In this document: positions 57,035 through 64,000 of the stretch, in pieces
Layout: every line of letters starts with the position of its first letter
Position numbering within the stretch: the stretch's first letter is position 1
From: Legionella bozemanae
Lineage (GTDB): Bacteria > Pseudomonadota > Gammaproteobacteria > Legionellales > Legionellaceae
Direction of reading: 5' to 3'
DNA length: 64,000 nucleotides
NCBI RefSeq assembly: GCF_001648595.1
Contig: NZ_LBAW01000007.1
Location: 1-64,000 of the forward strand
The notes under the pieces: model-generated
What the model saw: only the letters and a program-made list of their open reading frames with translations
The model's database searches: none
Told to the model about the DNA's origin: nothing
Translations under genes and position numbers: made by a program

Positions 57035-57987
57035 GTGATTTCAATGAGCTGGAGCTTTCTTCATTGAATGGAAAGAAAGAATATCAAACCCAATGGAATC
57101 AAATGCAAGCCGCATGGGTAAGTAATCGTATGCCCCAGTCTATGTTGTTCGTTGGTTCGTTTGATTATGCTTTTATGGATTTTGTCAAGAAATTAACTCA
57201 ATTGGTTTTCTGCAAAAAAAATGAAAATGAACCTTGCTTTGAGTGTGCTGATTGTCGCATGGTTGCTCATGGAGAACATCCTGATGTGGAATGGGTTAAA
57301 CCAGAAAAAAGCAGCGGACCAATTAAAATCGATCAAATCAGAGAATTACAAAATGATGCTTATTTAACCCCTCAGCGGAGCACGCATCGCTTCATTGTGA
57401 TCGAATCGGCTGATCGAATGAATACTGCTGCTGCAAACTCATTGCTAAAAATTTTAGAGGAGCCTGCTCCGCAGACGATATTTTTACTTTTAGCTCAACA
57501 ATTAAGTACGTTATTGCCTACGATTTTAAGTAGATGTCAAATAATACGCTTTGCATCACATTATGATTTATCAGTTATTAATCTTTTGCAATTGGCTGAA
57601 CACTACTCACCAGAGTCTGAACAAGTAATGATTATGAAACAATCAGAGTTTATTCTCGATGGTTTAATTGCTGTGATAGAGCAGAAGGAACATCCGAGTG
57701 TGATTGCAGCTCAATGGAGTCAATTTGAATTTGGTGCCTTACTTTGGTTTCTGTATTTAGTGTATGCGCAAATACAAACGATGCAAATTAATAGATCTGC
57801 AGCTGCTGGTCCAGCCATTCACCAATTGAATCATTTAATGTCCTTATTAAATCCTATAATAATTTATTCTCAAATAGACAAATTAAATACATTGCAACGA
57901 AGATTAAGCCATAATATGAATGTAAATCAAATTTTGGCATTGGAAGATTTATTGCTAGGGTTATACAGTGAATCTAAGGCTTCCTAA
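57031..57987 (+). CDS. holB: DNA polymerase III delta-prime subunit
   Basis: 318 residues. Zinc-module cysteines are in [20 protein letters not shown], followed by [28 protein letters not shown] and [13 protein letters not shown] with the SRC sensor. The P-loop is degenerate, as is normal for delta prime. It is a part of the clamp loader. ATGA overlaps tmk by four bases. Confidence 0.94.
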   Translation: MSDFNELELSSLNGKKEYQTQWNQMQAAWVSNRMPQSMLFVGSFDYAFMDFVKKLTQLVFCKKNENEPCFECADCRMVAHGEHPDVEWVKPEKSSGPIKIDQIRELQNDAYLTPQRSTHRFIVIESADRMNTAAANSLLKILEEPAPQTIFLLLAQQLSTLLPTILSRCQIIRFASHYDLSVINLLQLAEHYSPESEQVMIMKQSEFILDGLIAVIEQKEHPSVIAAQWSQFEFGALLWFLYLVYAQIQTMQINRSAAAGPAIHQLNHLMSLLNPIIIYSQIDKLNTLQRRLSHNMNVNQILALEDLLLGLYSESKAS

Positions 57988-58048
57988 TAAACAAGCCGAT
58001 GCATAGTGTTTTGATTTTACAAAAAATTAAGGGATATAAGGGAAATCA

Positions 58049-58390
58049 ATGATGGATACTATTCACCAGATTAATTGCACATTTTTTAATGAAGCATCAC
58101 TGTATGCAGCTTATATGCCTTTTATCAAAGGAGGCGGATTATTTATCCATACGAATATCAATTATTTGTTTGGTTCAATAGTTAAGTTATTGATTAAATT
58201 AATGGATGAAGACGAGTTCTATGTAGTCGATGGTAAGATAGTGTGGATTACACCTAAAGGTGCTCAGGGTAATAAGGCACCTGGGGTAGGAGTACAATTT
58301 ATTGGTGAAAACAGCCGTTACTTGTGTAATAAAATAGAGACCTATTTAGCAGGCATGTTAAAATCCTCACAATTAACCGATACAATTTAG
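58049..58390 (+). CDS. pilZ: Type IV pilus PilZ-domain protein
   Basis: 113 residues. Although short, it shows the PilZ fold pattern: GGGLFIHTNINYLFGSIVKL, then VVDGKIVWITPKGAQGNKAP, then GVGVQFIGENSRYL. In Pseudomonas PilZ lies directly after holB, and this protein assists PilB and FimX in pilus assembly. The canonical RxxxR and DxSxxG motif for c-di-GMP is absent, as in other true PilZ proteins. Confidence 0.9.
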   Translation: MMDTIHQINCTFFNEASLYAAYMPFIKGGGLFIHTNINYLFGSIVKLLIKLMDEDEFYVVDGKIVWITPKGAQGNKAPGVGVQFIGENSRYLCNKIETYLAGMLKSSQLTDTI

Positions 58391-58393
58391 AGT

Positions 58394-58525
58394 AGGGTTT
58401 GTTTACACTTCGCTAGATTGAGTCTAAATGACCTGCTTTTCGAGCCCGAAGCGCAGCATATATGAAGTATGTGAAGATAAATCAGGTCATATAAGGCCAA
58501 GATAGTAGAAATGTAAACAGACCCT
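58394..58525. repeat. Second element of the CTGTTTACA inverted-repeat family
   Basis: Arms AGGGTTTGTTTACACTTC (58394-58411) and GAAATGTAAACAGACCCT (58508-58525). The right end read on the other strand (CTGTTTACATTTCTACTATCT) matches the element at 48914 (CTGTTTACAATTCTACTCTCT). The 96-base centre has AT-rich and GC-rich parts but no open frame. It occupies most of the 191-bp pilZ-tatD gap. Confidence 0.75.
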
Positions 58526-58593
58526 AATTCGATGTGAGAAAATATAATTTATATTTCTCAATTTGAACGCACAAATATTTAATGAGGGCATCC

Positions 58594-59370
58594 ATGTTAG
58601 TTGATTCACACTGTCATTTGAATTTTCTCGATTTAGCAGATTTTAATGATGATATAGCTAATGTTTTGGCACAAGCAAAAGCAAATGGTGTGCAGCATTT
58701 TTTATCTGTTTGCGTCGAACTAAAGGATTATCCCCAATTGGAAAAACTTGCAGCAAGATATTCTGATATCAGTATTTCTGTAGGTGTTCATCCAAATACC
58801 GAAATGGAATATCCTGTGACATCGCAAATGCTATGTGATTTAGCAGTGAATCCAGCATGTATTGCCATAGGTGAAACAGGTTTGGATTATTATCGAACTC
58901 ATACCGAAGAAGCACAGGAGGTACAACGTAACCTTTTTAGGGAACATATAAAAGCTGCTTTAAAGTGTTCGAAACCCTTGATTATTCATACGCGCCAAGC
59001 AGCTGAAGATACAATAGCATTAATGGCCGAGGAAAATGCACATCAAATTGGCGGTGTCATGCATTGTTTTGCTGAAAGTTTGGACATAGCACATCAAGCA
59101 ATGGATTTAAATTTTTATATTTCATTTTCAGGAATTGTTACATTTAAAAATGCAACCGCACTTCAAGATGTGGCGCGTAAGGTGCCTTTGAATAGAATAC
59201 TTATTGAAACGGATTCTCCCTACTTAGCTCCGGTGCCTTATCGTGGCAAACAAAATCATCCTGCACTTGTGAAGCATGTCGCTGAAGCTATAGCTGAGCT
59301 TCGCAATATGTCCTATGAAGAAATAGCTGAAATTACTACGAATAACTTTTATACTTGTTTCAGATTGTAA
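58594..59370 (+). CDS. tatD: TatD-family metal-dependent DNase
   Basis: 258 residues. Metal ligands: MLVDSHCHLNF (His pair), GETGLDYYRT (Glu), IIHTRQA, GGVMHCFAES and LIETDSPYLAPVPYRGK (Asp). The ATG at 58594 has GAGGG eight bases before it and gives the standard start; the ATG 12 bases upstream is not used. It commonly follows holB-pilZ. Confidence 0.93.
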   Translation: MLVDSHCHLNFLDLADFNDDIANVLAQAKANGVQHFLSVCVELKDYPQLEKLAARYSDISISVGVHPNTEMEYPVTSQMLCDLAVNPACIAIGETGLDYYRTHTEEAQEVQRNLFREHIKAALKCSKPLIIHTRQAAEDTIALMAEENAHQIGGVMHCFAESLDIAHQAMDLNFYISFSGIVTFKNATALQDVARKVPLNRILIETDSPYLAPVPYRGKQNHPALVKHVAEAIAELRNMSYEEIAEITTNNFYTCFRL

Positions 59371-59447
59371 CCATATAGCGTTGCGTCCAGGTCTACAAAC
59401 GACACGCCTATTTTTAAAATATTTGGTGATAAATTGAGGATTAATTA

Positions 59448-60542
59448 ATGACTTTGTACATTGGTTTGATGTCTGGAACAAGTATGGATGGTATCGATGC
59501 TGCTCTTGTTGATGTATCGACAAATACACTGCTTTATGGAATTACTAAAAAATACAGTGATGAAGTGCAAAGACGGATGGAAAATTTGCTTTCAGATGCA
59601 GATTTAAGTTTGGCATCTATTTGTCAACTCAACACATTAATTGGCAGAGAATTTGCTTATGCAGTCAATGAATTATTACAGAAAGCAAAATTATCAGCCA
59701 GTGATATTCGCTCCATAGGGAGTCATGGCCAAACAATATGCCATAATACTCAGACTGCTCTCCCCTATACGTTACAGCTGGGATGCGCTCACACTATTGC
59801 TGAATTAACAGGTATCACTGTTGTTGCTGATTTTCGAACCCGTGATCTAGTACTGGGTGGGCAAGGGGCTCCTTTTGCGCCTCTTTATCATCAGAAGTTA
59901 TTTGCTGGTAAGAATAATCATGTCGCTGTAGTGAATATAGGCGGTATTGCCAATATTACATTTATTAAAGCAAATGAACCTGTTAAAGGCTGGGACGTAG
60001 GCCCTGGAAATTGTTTAATGGATGCATGGATCATGAAACATCAGGGAAAATCTTATGATGCTGATGGAGCATGGGCGCGACAAGGTAAAATTATTGAACC
60101 TCTTCTTGAAACGCTAATGTCTGATTCGTTTATTACTTCTTCGTCACCCAAAAGTATAGGAAAAGAATACTTTTCTTTATTATGGCTAGAACGTCATTTA
60201 ACAGAAGAGCATCAATCTGTAGACATACAAAAGACGCTGCTTGCATTTACTGCCAAAACAATTGCAGATACAGTATTAAATGAACAAAATCCTGTCGAAA
60301 CAATGTACGTATGTGGCGGGGGTACGCACAATCTAGCTTTATTGCATCTGTTGATTCGGTTATTGCCTAAAACCAGGGTAAAAAGTATTGCCGAAGAGGG
60401 TCTTAGCCCTGATTACTTGGAAGCAATGATGTTTGCCTGGCTTGCTGAACAAACGATAAATCAAATTCCAGTAAATTTATGTACTATTACTGGCGCGCGA
60501 CAACCAGCAATTTTGGGTGCGATCTATCCTGTTATAAAATGA
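59448..60542 (+). CDS. anmK: Anhydro-N-acetylmuramic acid kinase
   Basis: 364 residues. Begins LYIGLMSGTSMDGIDAALVD, the ATP-binding family signature; also GSHGQTICH, VADFRTRDLVLGGQGAP, VVNIGGIANITFI and VCGGGTHN. It recycles cell-wall anhydroMurNAc to MurNAc-6-phosphate. GAGGATTAATTA precedes the ATG. Confidence 0.96.
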   Translation: MTLYIGLMSGTSMDGIDAALVDVSTNTLLYGITKKYSDEVQRRMENLLSDADLSLASICQLNTLIGREFAYAVNELLQKAKLSASDIRSIGSHGQTICHNTQTALPYTLQLGCAHTIAELTGITVVADFRTRDLVLGGQGAPFAPLYHQKLFAGKNNHVAVVNIGGIANITFIKANEPVKGWDVGPGNCLMDAWIMKHQGKSYDADGAWARQGKIIEPLLETLMSDSFITSSSPKSIGKEYFSLLWLERHLTEEHQSVDIQKTLLAFTAKTIADTVLNEQNPVETMYVCGGGTHNLALLHLLIRLLPKTRVKSIAEEGLSPDYLEAMMFAWLAEQTINQIPVNLCTITGARQPAILGAIYPVIK

Positions 60543-60707
60543 TTTGAAGGAAAATCATGGAGATCGGGTAAGTAGTAACGTAGTTACTGTCCGGAATCAG
60601 CCTTTGTATCTTTTAAAAGGAAAGTGAAGCGCTGAACATATATTAAATCTGTATTTGCTTTATATGTACCAAAATCATATTGACAAAATAAATACGTATA
60701 GGCTTAA

Positions 60708-62033
60708 ATGTGGAATTTCAAACGGAGTGACCTTAAATTGAGCGCACATTATTCAGAAAGCACAAATCAAGGAACAAGCACGAGTCTCGTAACTGCTTAT
60801 TTTATATTTTTTCTCGCAGCATCATTTTATTTATACGAATTCATTTTACAAGTAGCTCCCAGTGTTATGGCTGAATCCATGATGAAAACATTTGGGGTTA
60901 CGGGGCAAGGATTTGGGGTAATATCGGCTTTTTATTTTTATGCCTATGCGCCAACCCAATTGCCTGCGGGTGTTTTATACGATCGTTATGGTCCGCGTAA
61001 ACTAATGACTTTTGCAATTATCCTATGTGCTCTAGGGTCTGCTTTCTTTGCATCAACAGACAGTGTATTTACGGCATGTATTGGCAGGTTCCTTATTGGA
61101 ATTGGCTCTGCATTTTCATTTATTGGCGTTCTGGTTCTTTTAGCACGTTGGTTTCCTCCGTATTATTTCGCCATTTTGGCAGGAGTTGCCCAATTGATGA
61201 GTTCGGTTGGTGCTATATTTGGTGAAATGCCTCTAGCCTATTTAATTCAAGCTGTTGGCTGGCGTAATGCAAGTTTTATTCTTTCGATTATTGGCTTTAT
61301 TTTAGCAGCATTTTTTTGGATGTATATTCGAGATTATCCGCACCAGAAAAGTCAAACAGTTCCTGAACATTACCTGCGTGATGAGTGGAAGCGGCTTCTT
61401 GCCGTATGCAAACATAGTTATACCTGGATAACCGGATCTTATGCGTTCACAATCTGGGCCCCTATAGCAGTTTTTGCCGCACTCTGGGGTGTTCCGTATT
61501 TACAAGAAAAATTCCAAATAAGCGTGGTGGCTGCTTCAGGATTATGCAGTATGATTTGGATTGGAATAGGTGTGGGAAGCCCTTTCTTGGGATGGTTTAG
61601 TGATAGGATTGAAAGTCGACGTATCGCTCTGATTATTAGTGCAGTTTTAGGTTTATTTGCCACATTGATTCTATTGTATTGGCCTGGATTATCTTATGGA
61701 TGGACACCCGTTGTTCTATTTGTGCTGGGTTTAGGAGCAGGTGGACAAACGGTAAGTTTTGCAGTGGTCAAAGAAAATAACCCTCCTGAGTTTGTTGGTA
61801 CTGCTTCAGGTTTTAATAATCTTTCAGTTGTGATAGGCGGTGCACTATTTCAGCCGTTGGTAGGCTACATATTACAGCATACTAACTTATGGCATGTAGT
61901 GAATGGGGCGCATGTATATAGTGTTGAAAGTTACCAGATTGCCTTAATGGTAATGCCAATATGTTTTTTAGCCAGTTTACTTATTGCAAGTTTCGTACTT
62001 AAAGAGTCTCATCCAGCACATCGGAAGCATTAA
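60708..62033 (+). CDS. Major facilitator superfamily transporter
   Basis: 441 residues with 12 membrane helices. The MFS loop signature is present as PAGVLYDRYGPRKLMTF after helix 2 and in the second half as FLGWFSDRIESRRIAL. About 30 soluble residues precede helix 1. It belongs to the organic-anion/sugar-phosphate-like MFS group abundant in Legionella (relatives include Pht and siderophore carriers); the substrate is not known. It ends 66 bases before the convergent unknown gene. Confidence 0.85.
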   Translation: MWNFKRSDLKLSAHYSESTNQGTSTSLVTAYFIFFLAASFYLYEFILQVAPSVMAESMMKTFGVTGQGFGVISAFYFYAYAPTQLPAGVLYDRYGPRKLMTFAIILCALGSAFFASTDSVFTACIGRFLIGIGSAFSFIGVLVLLARWFPPYYFAILAGVAQLMSSVGAIFGEMPLAYLIQAVGWRNASFILSIIGFILAAFFWMYIRDYPHQKSQTVPEHYLRDEWKRLLAVCKHSYTWITGSYAFTIWAPIAVFAALWGVPYLQEKFQISVVAASGLCSMIWIGIGVGSPFLGWFSDRIESRRIALIISAVLGLFATLILLYWPGLSYGWTPVVLFVLGLGAGGQTVSFAVVKENNPPEFVGTASGFNNLSVVIGGALFQPLVGYILQHTNLWHVVNGAHVYSVESYQIALMVMPICFLASLLIASFVLKESHPAHRKH

Positions 62034-62098
62034 TTGCACATTTCTTCAGCTCATCTTTTCAATTAAGGGAGGGATGAGCTTCTTGCAATATCAAATTT

Positions 62099-62986
62099 CT
62101 AAAAGGGATGCACGCCCAGTCCCAGCTCAGCTTTGTTATGGCCTGTTTCTTCTTTATTCTTTGATGCAAACCATAATAAAGCGCATTTGTCTTTATAAAA
62201 AATATAGCGTGATTCGTTTAATCTGCTTAAATATTTTTGTTTGGCATAACCTTCATAGCATTGTTCATCTTTTGCAATTCGATCAAATTTTTCTGCAAAA
62301 GCATTAAATTTAGCGGCTAGAAATTGAGCCGCCTCTGAAGAATCCCAGGAGCTAGTTAAGAGCTTGGTAATATTATTAGGTGACGTAAAAATATGGTCAT
62401 CAAAAGAGTCAAATAGAATATTCCATAAGCTTAATGATTCAAACATGCCTTTAATTTGTGAGATCGTTTGTATAAATTGGCAAACAGTTTGCGCATGCAA
62501 TTGCAAAATACCTTCTTTTCGTGCTTCTTCTAAAAGAAAAAATTGAATTGTGTGCGCCCATTTTCCATGTACTGGGCCTGCTCCCGCATCTGCAGCTAAA
62601 TAACCATTTTTTAATAGGACATTATTAAACAGATCAGCAGTTAATTCACCATGTAAAATTGGGGTATGTTTGGGATACTGAAAATCAGGGCTGGTTTTAA
62701 ATTCATCACTAATCTCGGAAGAGGTTGGGGTATTAAAATGATTTTTGCTTCCCCAATCATCGAAAAACTGCCGTAAAGATTTTTTTTCTTCTTGGTTAAA
62801 TAAAAAATATGCAGTTACAAACTTTTTTAAACCACGTAATACTAATTCCTCGTTGCAGAAAAATTTCCAGACTGCAATAACATCTTCTTTTACATTTTTG
62901 TCTAAGTCAGTGTATCCAAAATCTTGTAAGCATTGCTCATAATTATTCGTATCTTTTTTTCCAATTTGTATGAGTTCAACAGTCAT
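62099..62986 (-). CDS. Unrecognised soluble protein (possible effector)
   Basis: 295 residues, no signal peptide or membrane span, predicted mostly helical. Visible marks: a central HGELTADLF with GYLAADAGAGPVHGKWAHTI and several cysteines (LQDFGY, FFCNEEL, TVCQFI, EQCYEGY, KDKCALL). No family is recognised. AAGGAAAAATC just before the ATG supports translation. A translocated protein or a host-adapted enzyme are both possible. No PmrA-like box is seen upstream. Confidence 0.6.
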   Translation of the reverse strand: MTVELIQIGKKDTNNYEQCLQDFGYTDLDKNVKEDVIAVWKFFCNEELVLRGLKKFVTAYFLFNQEEKKSLRQFFDDWGSKNHFNTPTSSEISDEFKTSPDFQYPKHTPILHGELTADLFNNVLLKNGYLAADAGAGPVHGKWAHTIQFFLLEEARKEGILQLHAQTVCQFIQTISQIKGMFESLSLWNILFDSFDDHIFTSPNNITKLLTSSWDSSEAAQFLAAKFNAFAEKFDRIAKDEQCYEGYAKQKYLSRLNESRYIFYKDKCALLWFASKNKEETGHNKAELGLGVHPF

Positions 62987-63155
62987 GATTTTTCCTTTTG
63001 AAAACCAATTATATTTCGACAGTAATGATTTTTTAGAAGATTAAATAAGATGTACAATAAATTTAAGTTCAACGCATTTAATGCTAATTATTTAGTAGTG
63101 TCCATGTCAAATGATTGATTCATAGATCCAAGGAGGCTCAATTTAATGTAGAAAG

Positions 63156-63191
63156 GCGAAACTCAGCAAGAGATAACGATCTGAGTTTCGC
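63156..63191 (-). terminator. Terminator-like hairpin of the leftward MFS gene
   Basis: An 11-bp perfect stem GCGAAACTCAG (63156-63166) and CTGAGTTTCGC (63181-63191) lies 16 bases after the stop of the MFS gene at 63208; CTTTCT follows on the minus strand. Confidence 0.55.
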
Positions 63192-63207
63192 TCAAACTAA
63201 CTCTATG

Positions 63208-64000
63208 TTATACAGCGCTGCTTGTATCCGCTTTGCTTTCATCAGCAACCGGGTTTTTAGGTAAAAACGTTAAACCTATAAATATCAGAAATAGGAATTG
63301 GATTGCATTACAATAAAGCGCAAAATGCAGGTTGTTGTGCTGCTTATAAAATAAATTAGCTATTTCTGTTCCTAGTGCACCAACGACCATAATGCCTAGA
63401 CTAACCAATGCAGATGCCGTGCCTTTGCTTACGGATGTTACAAAAAGGCAGTATCTATTTAAAGGTGCATTAATCACACTCAGCGCAAAGAAGTAAATAA
63501 TTGTTCCAGGCAGCAAATAATAATAGGCATTCCCATAAAGAAAAGGAAGCAAAGAAGTTAAAATTGCCCCAATAATCATGATAAAGCAGCCTAAAAAAAC
63601 TATTTGTTCAATTTTGTATTTATAGGTTAATTTGTGTAAAAACCAATTGCCCAAAATGGTTGCACCAAATACAGGGAGTTGCCAAAGCCCATATTGAATC
63701 ACCGTAAGTCGCGCCTCAACAATCAAAATGATTGGGGCTAATGCAATCCAGGCAATACAGGGAATACCAACTGTTCCGGCAGCTAGAGTACCAAAACAAA
63801 ACTTTTTATTGGTAAAAAGATCTTTATAGTTTTGAAATACTTTGTGTGCCGAGAATTTAGTTTTAGGAGTTAGTTCTCCATTTCTCTTTGTTTGTCCTAT
63901 AGGCTCTGGCATGTATCGCCACAATCCCCATAATGCAACAAGAGCTCCAAGCGCAATAGTCACAAAGATGTAACGCCATGAAGTATAATGAATGACTATG
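63208..64000 (-). CDS. MFS drug-efflux transporter, MdfA-like (5' end beyond window)
   Basis: At least 264 residues, cut by the window edge; the reading frame stays open to base 64000 (SWRYIFVTIALGALVALWGL upstream of a GTG). It has seven or more membrane helices, and IALGALVALWGLWRYMPEP is typical of the middle loop of MdfA-type multidrug transporters. The C-terminus is hydrophilic (NPVADESKADTSSAV). The missing N-terminal half would be needed to see the MFS signature and the acidic residue of helix 1. Confidence 0.75.
   Translation of the reverse strand, partial: IVIHYTSWRYIFVTIALGALVALWGLWRYMPEPIGQTKRNGELTPKTKFSAHKVFQNYKDLFTNKKFCFGTLAAGTVGIPCIAWIALAPIILIVEARLTVIQYGLWQLPVFGATILGNWFLHKLTYKYKIEQIVFLGCFIMIIGAILTSLLPFLYGNAYYYLLPGTIIYFFALSVINAPLNRYCLFVTSVSKGTASALVSLGIMVVGALGTEIANLFYKQHNNLHFALYCNAIQFLFLIFIGLTFLPKNPVADESKADTSSAV

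Noticed and set aside
62987..63100. Possible PmrA box before the 62099-62986 gene
   Set aside because: TTAA words occur but not at an 11-base tandem period.
1..64000. CRISPR array, prophage, insertion sequence or integrase next to the tRNA
   Set aside because: No evenly spaced direct repeats, phage structural genes, transposase or integrase were seen; the tRNA-Arg has no adjacent integrase and no duplicated 3' end was found in the first few kilobases.

Overview
The window is a chromosomal segment of a Legionella species (Legionellaceae, Gammaproteobacteria). The base composition is AT-rich. It carries a type II secretion pseudopilin operon of the Lsp type, an OXA-29-like class D beta-lactamase, a Sel1-repeat virulence-type protein, and several acidic or coiled-coil proteins of unknown function, two of them behind tandem TTAA boxes that resemble PmrA sites of Dot/Icm effector genes. 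The species cannot be fixed from this sequence alone.

Layout. 0-4.6 kb: tRNA-Arg(CCT), an ABCB-type half transporter followed one base later by an OXA beta-lactamase, two small secreted or membrane proteins, and a repeat-filled gap. 4.6-11.2 kb: class I ribonucleotide reductase (nrdAB) behind a palindromic NrdR-like operator, a phosphodiester-glycosidase-like exported protein, pmbA, and a broken membrane gene. 11.3-16.8 kb: a Sel1-repeat protein facing lspFGHIJK. 16.8-20.6 kb: glnA, a DUF4124 protein, yaaA and a PLP enzyme. 20.8-26.1 kb: htpG with a heat-shock-type promoter, flanked by two effector-like genes. 26.2-33.3 kb: L,D-transpeptidase, fis, lpxB with a lipid A-associated oxidoreductase, rnhB, and the rod-shape genes mrdA-rodA. 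33.5-38.6 kb: a three-gene accessory block that splits the usual rsfS-rlmH-mrdA-rodA order. It holds a YopT-like cysteine-protease candidate, an acidic protein with a duplicated 16-residue motif, and a 948-residue triple-fusion enzyme. 38.7-48.8 kb: rlmH, rsfS, a POT peptide transporter, hutUH, rnhA, dnaQ, a second L,D-transpeptidase, an A-type Fe-S carrier and mnmA. 49.0-59.4 kb: the fatty-acid cluster yceD-rpmF-plsX-fabH-fabD-fabG-acpP-fabF followed by mltG-tmk-holB-pilZ-tatD. 59.4-64 kb: anmK, two MFS transporters and an unrecognised gene.

The most unusual feature is a dispersed repeat of about 145-148 bp with inverted ends that sits in frame inside protein-coding sequence, just after the start codon of lspH and of lpxB. 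A truncated copy forms the start of lspI. The inserted peptides are recognisably the same in all three proteins, which resembles the Rickettsia palindromic elements. The repeat carries its own Shine-Dalgarno-like GAGGAG next to an ATG, and in lspI this now seems to be the translation start. Two fragments lie between genes. At least five further families of intergenic inverted repeats are present.

All calls come from reading the sequence and from knowledge of the families. No database search or computed statistic was available.
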